From: Pyricularia pennisetigena
Lineage: Eukaryota > Ascomycota > Sordariomycetes > Magnaporthales > Pyriculariaceae
Reading direction: 5' to 3'
Assembly (NCBI RefSeq): GCF_004337985.1
Contig: NC_043741.1
Span: 1,864,269-1,928,268 of the forward strand
Length of the DNA: 64,000 bases
In this document: one piece after another, positions 1-13,547 of the stretch
Layout: the number at the start of each line of letters is the position of its first letter
How positions within the stretch are numbered: position 1 is the first letter of the stretch
Notes under the pieces: generated by a model
The model's input: the letters and a program-made list of their open reading frames with translations, nothing else
Databases searched by the model: none
Told to the model about the DNA's origin: nothing
Program-made: the position numbers and the translations under genes

Positions 1-2061
1 AAGACGTCTGGGAGATATCGTCGTTAGGGATAGCCGCCATGCATGGACAAGAATAAATAAAGAGCCCTTACAGGTCATTTCCCTGCCCATTCGCCCTGCT
101 TTTTGACAAGTTTCTAAAGAAAACGGTCCCGGAATCGGGACTGCTCGGGACGATGGTCGGAGGTTACCGTTCGGGCGCAGTCAACCTGGAACAAATCAAT
201 GCATTGTTATTTAAGGGAACAGTTTTGTGTTGCAAGGAAAAAAAAAAAAAAAAAACCGCCACCGCACAAATTTATTTCGGTATCGGCACCAAACATGTAG
301 AAACCCACATTACGCCATATAGCGAATAAGTCAGAAAAAGAAACCTATCCGACAAAAACAAACAGAGAGAAAACTACCCATTGGCCCTCAACCAGCATGA
401 TGCCCCCCCCTCGAGACCCTCCCCGGGGAATGCCCCCGGAGCGGGCGAGCGGGGAGCAAAGTTTCGCCCGCCGATACTATGATATGGGGGTGGCACCATG
501 TCCGGATATCGGTTGTTAACAGGAAAAGAAATCCTCCTTTCCTCTTTTATCTTCCAATCATTCAAAATCGGGGCACGACTCGCCATGGAGACCGTATGAT
601 ACTGAAAAGGGTTTCACAACTTTCCTGCGGTGAAATGCCGAAGACATATAGGTCTACGAACCCGGGGTCTCAGCTAATGTAGATAGACATATCCGGTTGC
701 AAAAGACAAAGGATAGCAAAGAAGAAACAAGAAGCAAAAGGAAGCACTGTAGAGATCCCGGGCCGAGAAACACACGATGCATCATGACCCGGGCTGTGTT
801 TAGCTGCTATTATATCACATGCTAATTCACCCAATCACAACTCTAAAAAGGGGGTTCAACAAAATCAAAAGACCCCACGCCGAGGAAGTTCGCCTCCATA
901 TCTTCCGTCATCCTAAACTATGCGAAAAAGTTTTCATGCAAGGGATAACTGACTGTACTGGATGCATCATTCTTCCGTGTATCTGGTGTGTTATGATGAA
1001 CGAGCCGGCGGCGGTAAGCGCTCCATTAGTGTGCTGACCGATGAGAGGGGGGGCGCAGTTTAAACGAACACACAGGCTGAACACGAGCAAATATTTTTGG
1101 GGATCGTTGGTGCCGGAACCCATTTTTTTTCGGCATAGTACATAAGTTTAGAGAGAGAGGGGGAAAAAAAAGGGACAAGAGCAGAAAAAATCTTCTAGCC
1201 TTGCATCATCTCTTTCACCCTGCAGCAACTGGCGTTGATTCTGATCGGTGGTTCGGCCAATCGAGACGCCGACACCAATATCAGTAGTATAATCGTATCC
1301 GAGTTTCCCTCCAGATTGGGGGCATGTACCACGCCCGTTCAGCAGCAGTTCATCCAGACCACCCTCTCGTTCTTTACCCCCCACGCACCACATGAGTAGA
1401 AAAGAAGGAGGGGGGTTAGGGAACCAACCGAGCCGACCATTTGCTTGTTTTTTTTTCTTTTTCTTGGGGTCTGCCATCCGATGTCTAGACTAGCGCCCAA
1501 GATTGTGCATAGTTGATTACACATGGAACCCGGCGGGCCGGATTGAATGATGGAAGGTTCCGGCACATACCCCGTGTCAATAGGATAGGCCAAAATCAGT
1601 TGTTGCATTCCATGAGAGAGGTACCTACCTCGACCACGTGACTGCATCTGTGACGACATCCTTCAGAAACAAACGACTTTATTCAAGCCGTTTTCGTTTT
1701 ACTAAACACCCACGGTCCAGGTCCGAGAGACCTTAGCTGGAACCACCTTAATACTATTTCCCATTTCAAATCAAGACAGCATATACCACATGATGTAAAT
1801 GTTGGGAAACAATGATTCTTGAATGCTCAACGCCAGAAACCACCAGACACCAACCATCCATTACACGCCAATTACTTGAGCCAGACTAGATTTAGTCCCA
1901 GCAATAAAAGAAAGACCTTTTTTTTTTTTACCACCCCTTTGCAAATAACTGCTGTTACATCATGCTGCCATTTGACAAGTTTATTAAGAAAAAAAAATGC
2001 GAATGTTCCATCTCAGCAGAATTTTGCCGGATATGACATCCAAGCGTCAACAATCCTCTCG
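1..2061. other. Intergenic region, left edge
   Basis: No supportable gene. The right part must hold the 3' UTR of the amino acid transporter that ends at 2062 on the minus strand. There is an A18 run at 238-255 and a T12 run at 1918-1929. Short open frames here have no recognisable domains, and several begin only at non-ATG codons. Confidence 0.6.
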
Positions 2062-4762
2062 TCAAGCGGAGCTGATGAGGCTTTTGGGAAGGAATGCCCA
2101 AACGGTGCCCACGAGGGACATGACAAACGACGTCAACATGATGGCCCACGCCATGACCTTTTCCCTTCGGCTTATCTCGGAACCAAAGAGCTTTAGGTAG
2201 AACGCAATGGGAAGACTGGAGACCATGTTAGTTCGTGAATATTTTGAAACAAAGGAGCTGCCTTGGCAGCTAACGGTTGGATTACTCACGTCACGCAGAT
2301 GCTAAAGCAAAGAGCGCTGCCTGTGATGGGTAATCCCAGTGTACTCGTTAGCAACGTCCGCCTTAAATCAAATATCTTGTGATATCAACAACTTACCCAT
2401 GAAGGCCATGATCCTATCAAATTCAGGGAACAAAATAGCAATGACCAGGAATGACAAGATTGTCAGGATCCTGATGGCAGCCCTTAAAATGACGACTTTC
2501 CTCGAACTTGTCGGCGGTGCCGGTTCCCCAGATATCTGTACCGGGGCGTGCGGGTCGCCGCCAGCACCATGGTAGACACCCATCAGCACTTCGAGTGTCG
2601 TGATGATGGGCCGCGCGTTCAGCGGGACTTTGGTCAGCGGGATGATGGCAATGAAACAGCACATCAAGACTGTGAGCGCGCGAGGGTAACCCTCTGTTCG
2701 AAGGATGTTGGAGGTGATCGCATCTGCAACGTTGTCACCGAACATGAGAATACCAGCAACGGCGGTTACAGCGTCAAGACAGTACTGCGTGGTTGAATCA
2801 GCATTCTAGTCGTCCGCCAAAGACAGTTTGTTTATACTCTTGGGACTTACCGTAAACGAGAATGTCACTTTGAGTGCTTGCTTGTACTTGTAAGGATGAC
2901 GCATGTCTCGGTAGATCTGTTACCAATTGCCAATTGTCAGCAGTTTGTCTACTATCTGCTGCTGAACCTGGCGCGTCGAGGAAGACTCACGTTGGGGAAA
3001 ACACTGTGGCCGCCCCATGGAGACATGAGCAGACCGAAGGACAGAGGCAGAGTCAGCCAGTTCGCTGGGAACAGGTACGTTGCCGCTGGCTCGATGAGGG
3101 AGCCGGGAGAATCTGGCTTGATGAGACCGTTGGTCACAACAATGACAACGACTAGGGATTGAGAAAGATCCAACGTTAGTTGATGCAATGACAACAAACG
3201 TGTTCCCGAGGTCCCCCATGTTTTCACTCACTGGAAAAGCACGAAAATATGCCCAGGATGCTAGAGTAAGACAACAAGCTCAGCGGCATAAAGTGAAGCG
3301 GCATCAAAATGATTGCACAGGTCACCTTCCATTGATTGACGGTCAGGAGCCCAGGAAACAGGAGGCCGAGGGAGTCAGCAAACAATACTATCAAGGCGAC
3401 ACAAGCTGCCAGTAGCTCTAGAGTGAAGAGAATGCTGGTTGCCACACGAGCCTTGCTGCCAAAGCTGATGAAGGCGAGGTCGCTGAAAGTGATCAGGCTT
3501 GGGTCGAGATTCATGCAGCGTGAGAGCAGCCCAGCTGTGTACATGGTAACGCCAGCTGCGAAAGTGAGAAACCCTATTCCGCACAACCAACCGGCGTACT
3601 TAATACCCATGGGCAGGGACAGCAGCCCAACACCGATGAGTACGTTGATCGAGTTGAAGATTGTCTGGGGCAAAGTGCTCTGGCCCTCGACGGTGAGCAC
3701 CATCTTGCCATCTTGCTCAACCTCCTTGACTAGGATGGGCTGCACCTCTGCGTCGGGGCCCTCTTCAGGCGCCGGAGCCCAGACGGAGCCCCGAGCACTC
3801 GGTGCTACCGAGATGCCACGGGCTGGGGATTCTTCTCGACCCGAAGATCGAACGGTACCGTAGTTGAGGCTTTGCTGCGAACCTATGGAGCCATAGGATG
3901 TGCCATATGGTCCCGGGTCTCCGCCAAGCGATGGTGCAGCAAGATGGGGTGGAATAGCAAAGATGGACTGTGACCTTCCTGCAGAACCGCTGCCCGAGCC
4001 TGAGCCTCCACCCCAGCTGCCGATGCGGAAACCGTTGTTTATCTCGCTGTCGAGCGCCTTGCGCTCGCGTTCCCTAAAGTCGACGCCATCCCCACTCTGC
4101 TGCGGCTGAAGGGGACTCGAGGGACTTTCATCCCTCTCATCAAAGACGGGCTCAGCACTTTGCGAACCGAGCGAGCTTCCCGCCTCCAAGTGCTGCCGGA
4201 GGAGGGACGGGCCGGAAGTCTCTGACGTTGGACGCATGAAGCCACCCTCCGGCCGGCTTCGGCTGTACACGATATCATCGACAGTGCCCGGCTGCATTGG
4301 CGCTTGATCTTGCGCAAAAACAAAGGAAGGGCGCTGCGGTATGACCTCAGCAAACCCTGCAGCACGCGCCCAACTGCGGGTAAAGGACCTCATGCTGTTG
4401 ACACCACCAATATCGGCGATGGAAGCGAGCCGCATGCCGACAGAGCTCCTGTTTGCGTGTAGCAGTCCAATTAGGTTAATATCAAAGACATTTACCAAAG
4501 ATAGATTCATCCGACATGTGGTTTTTGTTGGGGTAGGAAAAATTGGTTACCTTCTCCGCCGTAGTCCGCCAGCCCATTCGGTGTCCTGATCACTACCGCG
4601 TCGCTCCTGATCATCGCCCAACAGCGATTCATTTTCTTGATCTTGGAATTGGACGCTTCGGCCACTCCTCCCACCCATTGAGGACATACTGCCAGTGCGG
4701 TGCGGTGAGATGCCGCCATCGTACTCGTCCCAGGTGGACGGGTTCCGCGAGGACGAGGGCAT
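2062..4762 (-). CDS. AVT1: Vacuolar amino acid transporter, AVT1-like (AAAP family)
   Basis: Seven exons on the minus strand: 4762-4551, 4448-3232, 3151-2991, 2916-2851, 2784-2397, 2320-2290 and 2215-2062. They join in frame to 742 residues. Residues 1 to about 325 form a long Ser/Gly/Pro-rich, presumably cytosolic tail. From about residue 328 comes the transporter domain, opening with TIFNSINVLIGVGLLSLPMG, the typical start of the first helix in the amino acid/auxin permease and vesicular GABA transporter group; about ten hydrophobic segments follow. In yeast, Avt1 takes neutral amino acids into the vacuole using the proton gradient; that role is inferred here from family. The start was chosen because 4762 is the first in-frame ATG; upstream in-frame codons are not ATG. 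The 31-nt sixth exon is small, but its splice sites and frame fit. The long tail could carry regulatory phosphorylation sites. Confidence 0.88.
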
Positions 4763-6722
4763 TCTGGGCGAATCTATCGCCTCAGTGAATAAATGCTGTT
4801 TTGGGTGGGGGGTTTTTTTTTTTATATCCAAGAAGGTCCTCTATCTTGTTCCCAGGTCTGTGGTTGTAAACTTGCTCTTGTACTCGGTTTTTTGAGAGTG
4901 GCGATACTCTTCTTTTGGCCTGGACACAGCGCGAGAAGTTGAAAGTCACGAGACACACAAACAACTGGATTAGGTCCAAAGAACAAAAATGCCAAACCCA
5001 CGGGGCGAGGCGAAGTTGGTCGGGTGGGGGTGGTTAAGATCACGGAGTTTTTAGAGTACTTGCTGTGAAATTGTTGTTGCATGCAAACCTTGCCAATGCA
5101 TGAATCGAATCATGGGGTCGAGCAGGGGACCACAGCGTAGCAAGAAAATCAAGATAGCGGTGGGACCGCCCAGGCTTTCCCAGCCTGCATACGTTTTTTT
5201 CTGTGTGTGATGGCAGGAGACCAGTGGCTGTTATCAGTGCCGGAGCCGCCTGAAATCCTACGGAATGGGTACCTGTCTACTACCGCACCTACTGAAAACC
5301 TGCCTGGCCAGGGTGGAAAGGCGCATTTGTACGGTAGCACTCCGTAGAACTAGCCAGAACCTAGCGTTGCCTGTGAACTTCATCCGACAGAATCTGCAAT
5401 TTCATTAGGTTAACCCATGTGCAGCTTTCGGATTAAAGCGGACAAACCATCTGCAGCTAGGTTGAGATCGAAAGTCGATCTCTGGTGGAAAGCAATCAAC
5501 TAGGGACGAGAAGGCGCTCGAATAAGCTAAGCTTGCAATGTACTTCGCAAGCCAAGTCTACCTTATCAGACGGGCCTAGTATCCAAGGTAAGGTCTAGCT
5601 ACGTAGTTTACATGTACGAAATACGTTTTTGCCCAAGCTTTTGGCACCGAAAAATCTCATTTGCTATTGGTAAGGATTAAAAATTTGCTGGGCACGCTCG
5701 CTTGATCCACCGTGTTTTGCGGCTTGCGGGGACAGCTGACGAGATCCTGGTTTGGTCGATCAACAACGTCACTCGTCCGACTGGCACGGCAAGTAAGGGA
5801 GGCGTTCGATATTGGAACCACCCGACCGCATCTTCCTCGCATACTTACGTACCCAGCTAGCTATTGGAGGGGAATATCACTCGATAATCAACCGAGTAAT
5901 TGATTTGCTCACGTCGAGCGACACTTGTATACAAGCATTTGCCAGCTCAAGACCCAAGGTTAAAAAAAAATATGTATGAGAGCGTACGATTCAAGTCGCG
6001 CCGCGACAAAGAGTAAATAAACATAAACAGTGCAACGCCCGTAGTACTCCGTACATAGGGGAGTAGTAGCCGGAGGGGTCTCAATGTCCAAGCACCGAAG
6101 ATGCCCCGTAGCCCGCCCCACAAGAACCCACCGTCCGGTCGAGGCTGTTCCCGCGAATTTTCGGTGCTGGAGACTGGCTGATTAGATTCAGGAGACGACG
6201 GCAGGACGGCAAATGATATTGTGTGTAGGTAGGTAGTAGTAAGTGTCGATGCTTATTTTGTTTTTATCATCACCTTTTTTTTTTCTCTCTCACTATCAGT
6301 TTCTGTTGCATGATAAAATCCAAATCATTTGTAATTTCTGACCCACCAAGCAAACGTTTTCATACCACCCAAACCCAGCAACAACGAAAAAAGATCGTCG
6401 ACATTGTAACAACGCCAAATCGAATATTTGCCAATATTACGAGCCACGTACATGCACTACAGGCCCCTCAAAACTTCCTTGTTACAGCCGCACATGTATC
6501 GCGCAGCACTATCTGGAACATTTCAAAGAGTCGCACAACACTCCAAGACAGACCAAGGTCTCCGAGGGTGACGTCGCACTTTGTATCTCATCACTGAATT
6601 ACATCTGGACGTGGACTCTGGTTCCACTTTATTGTAGTTTGCTGGATTAGAGCTTTTTTTTGGTGAACCGTCAGCTGTAGAAACAAAAAGCGAGCACAAA
6701 GGCAAGGTCAGAGTCAGGGGCC

Positions 6723-6758
<36 letters not shown>

Positions 6759-6761
6759 GAA
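4763..6761. other. Intergenic region between divergent AVT1 and RMP1
   Basis: Two kilobases without a supportable gene. It holds the leaders and promoters of two divergent genes. Visible are a T-rich run near 4813-4823, a TACTCCGTA element at 6045-6053, a short run of GTAG repeats near 6226-6240 and an A32 run at 6725-6756. Confidence 0.6.
6725..6761 (+). promoter_or_regulatory. Poly(A) 5' leader directly before the RMP1 start codon
   Basis: An uninterrupted run of 32 A residues (6725-6756) is followed by CCGAA and then the ATG at 6762. The RMP1 message, if transcription begins upstream, would carry an A32 tract five bases from its start codon. Poly(A) leaders can bind poly(A)-binding protein and affect initiation in yeast; an effect here is inference. 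It may also be a neutral homopolymer, as many occur in this window. Confidence 0.5.
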
Positions 6762-7843
6762 ATGGACGCAGACCCCAGCTCGTCAACGTCCAAACTGGAA
6801 GAGGCTGCAGCCCTGCTAGCGCCAGCCCATGAAATCCTCGAAAAGTTCAACTACAAGCACAAGAACCAGCACCGTCTGTCGAAATGGTGGGCCGGCTTCG
6901 ACATGCTCCGCCGGCACACTGCAAAGTTCTCCCGTGATGAGATACGACCGGCCCTGGATGCGTCGACCAAGCGCGACTCGATGATGCAGAGCAGGAAGAA
7001 GCAGAGCAAGCGACAACGCATTGAGCCGCGCGACGAGGACGTCACGGCCGGCGCCGTGGCCAAGGCCAAGTGGATGGGCGACTACCTCATCCCCAAGGCA
7101 TATGCGTAAGTATCATTTTTCATTTTTTTTTTTTTTTCGGCGTGCGGCCACTGAGTGACCTGTTTTCTCTTTACCCCCATCGTCTCGTTTTCTTTGGTGT
7201 ATACACCATAGCTAACCCTTGAACGAAAAAAAGTGCCATCACCCAGCTGGCCGCGGAAAATCAATTCGCTCATCTGGGCCTCCTCCTGCTCGGCGTGCTG
7301 GCCCAGGTGCACAGCGCCGTGTCCCTGCTGCTCCCAGCAGACAGCTCAGAGCAAGAACTGGAGCTTGAGGCGGCGGCGGAGGGCAAGGAAGTCGACATGG
7401 GCGTCGTGGTGCCCAGGCAAGAGCAAAGGGGTCTTGACCGTTCACCTCCCGCTTCGCTGGCGGCCGGCGTTTCAAAACCCCCGAACGACCTCGGAGAGGC
7501 GGTGGCGCGGGATACTTTCGATGCCCGAGAGCAGGATTTGGCAAGGCCGAAGCTCGCCGATGATTACACCGGGGCTGTAGGGACAACCGCCGTCGAACGC
7601 AAGCGGCCACCAAAGATGGACACAGGTAAGCGCAAAAAGGACGCTGTAGCCACGTCAGGCTTGGGTGAGCCATTGGCTGGAGATCAGTCGGCAAAGTCGC
7701 GGTCGGCGGACCAAGAGAAGCCAAAGCATAAGACTAAGACGGCACGAAAAGAGATGGACGTGGAACCGATAGAAAAGCCAAAGAAAAAGAAGAAGAGAAA
7801 GAAGGGTGACGAGTTCGATGACTTGTTCAGCTCGTTGATGTAG
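6762..7843 (+). CDS. RMP1: RNase MRP protein subunit Rmp1
   Basis: Two exons, 6762-7105 and 7234-7843, encode 317 residues. The intron has GTAAGT at its 5' end, a T15 run at 7123-7137, a GCTAAC branch site at 7211-7216 and ends AAAAAAAG. The N-terminal part carries the Rmp1 signature NYKHKNQHRLSKWWAGFDML (about residues 28-47), then a helical segment with AKWMGDYLIPKAYAAITQLA across the splice junction. The C-terminal half is Lys/Arg-rich and low in complexity, ending in a KKKKKRKKGDEFDDLFSSLM tail like a nucleolar signal. In yeast Rmp1 is a protein specific to RNase MRP, the ribonucleoprotein that cuts pre-rRNA. Assignment rests on the HKNQH...KWW block; the rest is poorly conserved in the family. 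Confidence 0.82.
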
Positions 7844-8634
7844 AGTCAGGTCAATATCAAAGCAGAAAGAAATGTCAAATTGGCCTAACGGCGCCGGTGA
7901 TGAACACTTTCGAGCAGATGTGAACAACTGAGTGTGGTTACAAGAGTCTGGTTTGGTGCTCCAAGTCCACAAAACATGTCTTTGGTTCCTGGCGGCACTT
8001 TTATATCCATTTGCAAATCTGACAAGTTCGTGCTCGTTCATAAAAAGACGTATGATATAACATCCTTCGACAGCAGGAAAAGTGTCATGATATATGGTAC
8101 CTGCAAGCTTCGATAATGGAGCTTGGATTTTTGATTTTTATTTGGGAATACAGTAAGGACACGTACTAGATACAACTCTGCTTCTTTGCCTCAGTCACAC
8201 CGCAGTCGCTCAGGGCTACGTACCCGCCAAGTCGACGACCCGGCGTGACAAATGTGAACCCCCGCTCGTTCTGAAGCCGGAAAAGAAAAGGAAAATAAAA
8301 TAAGAAAAAAAACCCCAAAGAAACCATCTCTTGCGCCACTCCTCATTTCCTGAGCATAATTGAAAGTAATACTATAACAGACTTATACCTGCGCAACCAA
8401 GTAGATGGTGATCTGTGGGGGCGCGAACCGATTACCCAAACTTCAATCCCAGGGCACGTGGTCATCCCGCTCTCAGAAACACGAGTACGCCCCTATTTTA
8501 TTGGATCCATCAACAGCAGCAAGATCCGCGCCTCTACTCTATCCTGACACGACGTGGTCATAGCCATCATCCGAAGAGCATTCGTACTTGACGTCTAGAG
8601 AGTGTAGGGATGGCGATCCAACACGCGATGCATC
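7844..8634. other. Convergent intergenic region between RMP1 and TUP1
   Basis: Two 3' UTRs meeting tail to tail. I see no gene. A stretch at 8400-8475 resembles a tRNA T-loop on the minus strand but does not fold into a tRNA. Confidence 0.6.
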
Positions 8635-10804
8635 CTACGCCATACGGTTGTCCATGCGAGTGTAAGACCAGATACGAGCACGCATATCACCGGAACCAGT
8701 GGCGAAGAAGCCACCAGTTGGGCTGGGTGCGACTGAGATGACCGAGTTTTTGTGACCTTGCAGCATGAGCTGCGTTGATCCTGTGCGAGGATCCCAGAAC
8801 TGAACGCCGCGATCCTTCGATCCCGACATGACCCACTGGTTGTCAGGGGTCAGAGCGACACTGAGAACAAAGTCCTGTGGGGGAAAAAAAAAACAAGTGT
8901 TAGGAACAGCTGCTCGGCATTGAAATCTGAGAGAAAATAACCTACCCTGTGGCCCTCAAAGGTCTTGACGCAGCGGCCGCCTTTGGATCCTTGGTTCTGC
9001 ATGTTGCCGCGAGGCGTGGCGAGCTCCCAGAGTTTAATGGTCTTGTCAAGACTTCCGGTGACAAGGTCCCTGCCGTTAGGAGAGAACGCCACACTGTAGA
9101 CACTATCTTTGTGGCCATCAGGTCCCTCGAGACGCTCCACAGGGCAACCCTGCGTGAGATCCCATACGCGAACACTCTTATCCAAGGAACCAGCGGCGAC
9201 ATATTTAGTATCTGGGGATATGGCTACTGTGGTCACACCATCCTCAATCGTAAACACTGTGAGGGCTGTGCCACTGTCAATATCCCAAAGCCTGACAGTG
9301 CGGTCTCCACTTCCGGAAGCGATCGTGCGGCCGTCACGGGCGAAGTCGAGTGAGTAAATATCTTGCTCGTGTCCAGCAAACTGAATCCTGATGGTCCTGG
9401 TGGTGATGTCCCAAACCTTTAAATTCCAGTAAAGTCAGCTAGAGCTCACATAAGGCGTACTTACTTCCAGGCTCCTGGGAGCTTACCCTGATCTGTTTAT
9501 CCTCGGCACCCGTGGCCAGGTACTTGCCATCGGGGCTGAAGCAAACACTCCTAATGTAGAGATCGCCAGACGTGTCCGCATTGTCGTCCTGTAAAACGCA
9601 AACCTTTTCGCCCGTGTTGACATCGAAAATCTGGGCAGACCGGTTGCAACCAGTCGCGACATACTTGCCGTCCGCGCTGAAGCGCACACAGCAGACCACA
9701 CTCTCGTGCTGAAGGGTGTGTACCAGATCAACGTCCAGCACACGAGGCACGGCCTGGTTGAAGATGGCCCACCAATCGTCTCGGCTCTTCTTGAAGTGCG
9801 AGGGAATGCGCTCGATATCGAGGTCACCCAGCGCGTTGCCGGGGGGCGGCTGAGGCGGCTGGTGTTGTGCAAGTCCGCGGGGGTGGTCAGGGGTTGGGTG
9901 GTTAGGAACTTGCGGAGACTGGCCCGGACCTGGATATGGCATCGGGTTGTTGATCTGCGGAGTCGCCGGGCCGCCCGCAGGAGGCCTTCCTATAGCCCCA
10001 CGCTTACCAGGGCCTGGAGAGGCCGTGCTCTGAGGGGGCTGTGAAGGGAAGTTTCCCGGACCGGGCGGCTGGGGATACTGCTGGAATGGCGGCTGCTGAG
10101 ACGGGGGCGGGGGCGGAGGTGGAGGCCCGGAGAGACCAGGCGGAGGTTGCGCCATCTGGTGCTGTGGCGGCTGTTGCTCCTGAGGAGGCGGAGGAGGTGG
10201 GGCCAAAGGTTGGCCAGTCTGTCCAGACATGATGGCACCAAACACGTTGTTGCCGACGCCGATGTTTGGGGGCTGCGCGGGGCCTGCGTGTTGTGAGGGA
10301 CCTCCAATGCCTCCCTGTGGCATGCCGCCTCCTCGGCCCTCCAGCTGGCGACGGAGATGAGCGAGCTCTTCCTCATATCTGTAAAAGCAACGGGGTTAGA
10401 TCAATACTAGCCGAGGGCTTTGTAGCCGCGAGGGCTCCGGCGGTGTGCAGATGGATATTTGGGCGCTCCGCGGCTGCATTACTTACTTGGCCTTCAACTG
10501 CACATGTGTCTGCTCCATCTGATACACCTTTTCTCGGACCATGTGCATCTCATTGATCTGAGTATTAACTGCGGGTGGAAATGGAACAAGATGGTTAGCT
10601 TTGGCGCACAACCCCTTAAGGGCGGACTGTTGAGGCCGAATTGCGGAGATGGTAACATTACGTACTTTGGTGCTCGTAATTCTCGGCGGCGCGCGCAGAA
10701 GCCTCGAACTCGGCCCTGATGCCTTCCAACAGCTCATTCAGCCGGGAGGGGCCATTCGGCTGCGGAGGCGCAGCGCCGCCCCGGTAGCCCGGATGCATCG
10801 ACAT
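8635..10804 (-). CDS. TUP1: General transcriptional corepressor Tup1 (RcoA/rco-1 type)
   Basis: Five exons: 10804-10666, 10568-10487, 10378-9487, 9416-8946 and 8874-8635, giving 607 residues. Residues about 19-85 are the Tup N-terminal tetramerisation helix ([14 protein letters not shown], then [14 protein letters not shown]). Residues about 95-250 are Pro/Gln-rich. Near residue 258 is the conserved [20 protein letters not shown] linker, followed by a seven-bladed WD40 propeller ([95 protein letters not shown]). Tup1 works with Ssn6/Cyc8 to repress many promoters in the nucleus, including metabolic and developmental genes. The start at 10804 is an ATG with a second ATG two codons later. The gene flanks the accessory region to its right. 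Confidence 0.95.
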
Positions 10805-13494
10805 TGTGCAAGCGAGCGACTATTCTGTTCGCGCTGTGCGACGTGACGCGACGTGTACGGAGAGCCAGGAGTGGCAATTGAATTTCTGAAATGAACCAGA
10901 GAATTGAAAGCGGTGACGCGATAAAAGAAAAAGCAGCTGTCGCGATGTTTCGGTGCTTTTCTTGCCGATTGCGATTGTCGATCCGGTACGTGTCTGATCT
11001 ATCTCGGGCGCGCAATCGACGCCCTCGGGGTTGTCGAGGTCGCGAATTCGCGGAAGCGAAAAAAAAATAAAAAAAAAATAAAAAAAAATGCGGGACTCCA
11101 GGCCTGCTCGGAAGGTCAGGTCGAGAGTCGAAAGCGCAAATTGACGCGCTTTGCGAGGGTGCTAGTTTGGTTGGCAGCGATGATGGGATTGATTGATGTT
11201 CAGGGGGCGACTGTCAAACCGTGGAGAGGCGCCACGAGATGGAAGTCGAGAGAAGTTACAGGCTGTATCATGGAACAAGGGCCACGAAAGTCAGGACGGA
11301 TGGGCGAAAAATTAGAACACATCCCATAGCAGCTACGGTCAGGTCAGGCAAACGCCGCTGCGCGCCAAGAAAAGGTCAGTGCACAGACAGGACTGGTTCT
11401 CACCCTCCCGTCCCCACTCCTTGGCAGCGGCACCCCTGGCCGGGGAGGCACCAGGTAAATATGGTAGGTACTGTACTGCGAAGTGGTATGCTGCATGTAT
11501 GTGTGCATGTACAGTGTACGGCGTGTCCACGGTAGCTAGGGTGGTGCAAGCAACTGTACTTTACCGGTATTGGCAGTACTTTAGGGGAAATGGCCCACAC
11601 GTGGTGATGCCAAGATATCCTCGCGGGTTTTCTGTAGAGGTGTGGTGCATGGGGTGGGCTGCGAAAGCCTCTGTTGGTTCATGCTAGTCTACTTCTGGTA
11701 GCCGTGGGGCTCAAAGTGTCCTGGTTAAGGCGTGTGTGGTGGGTGAGGTAAGCGCAAGAGCGGTCCGCCATTCTCCGAAATTTAGTCAACCACTTGAGGA
11801 GAGAACCGCGCTAAATGATGCGTGCAGGACGCGTGTGTTTGTTTCTTAGTCGGCCGTACTACTTTTTGTACGGTACTAATTATTATTGTACATACATTGT
11901 AGGACGCATCATGTCGAAAAGTGGGGCTGGCCGCGAGCTTAAATGTCCAATGTGCTTACTACTGTAGAACTTTTCTAACAAAACGTTAAGTAGTTGCAAG
12001 TACATCCAGGATATAGCAACTATTTCCATCTCATCCAAACACTTTCCGATTGCATTTTTTAACGTTCAGATAGTTGCCATGGACCACCTGCCATTTTCCT
12101 CAGCTGCAACAGTCAAACACAATAATGTGTTAATCATGAACATAGCCAAGGCAAATTTCCGCTGCAAGGGCTTCCTAGCACAGCCCTTGTGAGTACATAC
12201 GACCACTGTCACGTGCATCACATCCTATCATATGTCACCGGCTTGGACCCTGATATTATTCAGCAGGAATTTACCTGCACAACAAATATATTCAGCCTCC
12301 TATAAGCCATTCAGGACGGTTGATAGCTGGCACTGACGTAAATTGGGTATATATTGTCCAAAAGAAGGAGAAAAAAAGGATGGAGCAAGATGCTGCAATA
12401 GGCCTACCTAAGCTCGGGGGTTTGTCATGTCTTTTAACTTGTTCAACTCTGATGGAGCATGTGTACCATCGCACATAGCCAAGATCATCCATCGAAAACA
12501 GTTAGTACCCGGCAGAGAGGTGTAATAAGTTATGGCAGATGTGATAATACAGGTTAGATAGCTCAAGGTTTTGACGGCATGAAATAAGCTAATAGTCGAG
12601 TCAAAAGCTAATCACATAACCACGTGCCATATCTGGCAATGTGTTTGTGTTTGCAACCCTGAGGACAGAATTGTTTGGGGCGCTTTGATACCTAATCCCC
12701 TCCCCTGCATGCAGAAGCCATAATTAAGGCTTCTGTCTGCTTCAATCATCGGCTTGTTTCCCATCCCACACAAACCTGGTAACGCTAATGACTACAAGTT
12801 TGGCCCGAAGCAGCTAGCATCGCGAACTAAACTAGCTTATTTTAAAAACATCAGATTGTGGGTGTGGCCATAATATGAGCGGTAGATTTAACAGTACATT
12901 ATATCATATATGAGAAACGCAAGAGGGCTGGTATACTGCGAAATAATGTCATGCGTGCTTTTATTGGTCCCTCCTCTCTCTCCCTCCCTCTCATTTTTCT
13001 GTTTTCTGCCAGAGTCGAGCAGTGCCGCCCAGGTATGATAATAAAAAACAAGGGCTTTCGTTGGTGCAAATTATTAAGTTATTCGGTAAGCGGTACTCAT
13101 ACTGCAGGAGGTTATTTCGGGCGACTTCTCACAAAGACTGTCCAATATTATTGATCTGCCACAAGAAGCATAAATGCTAGGTAATGCTTGATAAGTGAGG
13201 ACTTTCAATCATGTGTAGACCATGTTTCCAAAGAAAGCAGTGGAAAGTAGCAAAAACCAGCGAAACTGTTAAATAACATAAAAAAGGACCAAAAGAGCGT
13301 CGGATTGGCCATGGGCGCCAAACTGCGAGTCAAGTCTCCGAAACCAGAAAATCGCATGCCCGCAGTATGCCTGAGTGCCTAGGTATCTTGATCCATACTA
13401 TCATGTAATATCTTCCGCTAGCGTCCGAGTCGCAGATGCGATGAGAATTAAATACTGGACGCTAACCACACGACGTCACCCCTCCAATCAGCCG

Positions 13495-13547
<53 letters not shown>

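Noticed and set aside
1339..1659. A 106-codon minus-strand frame with an ATG start.
   Set aside because: No recognisable family; the stretch looks like promoter or leader DNA with CACGTG and ACCTACCT elements.
8400..8475. tRNA-like T-loop (GGTTCGCGCCC on the minus strand).
   Set aside because: The flanking bases do not pair into a T-stem or acceptor stem.
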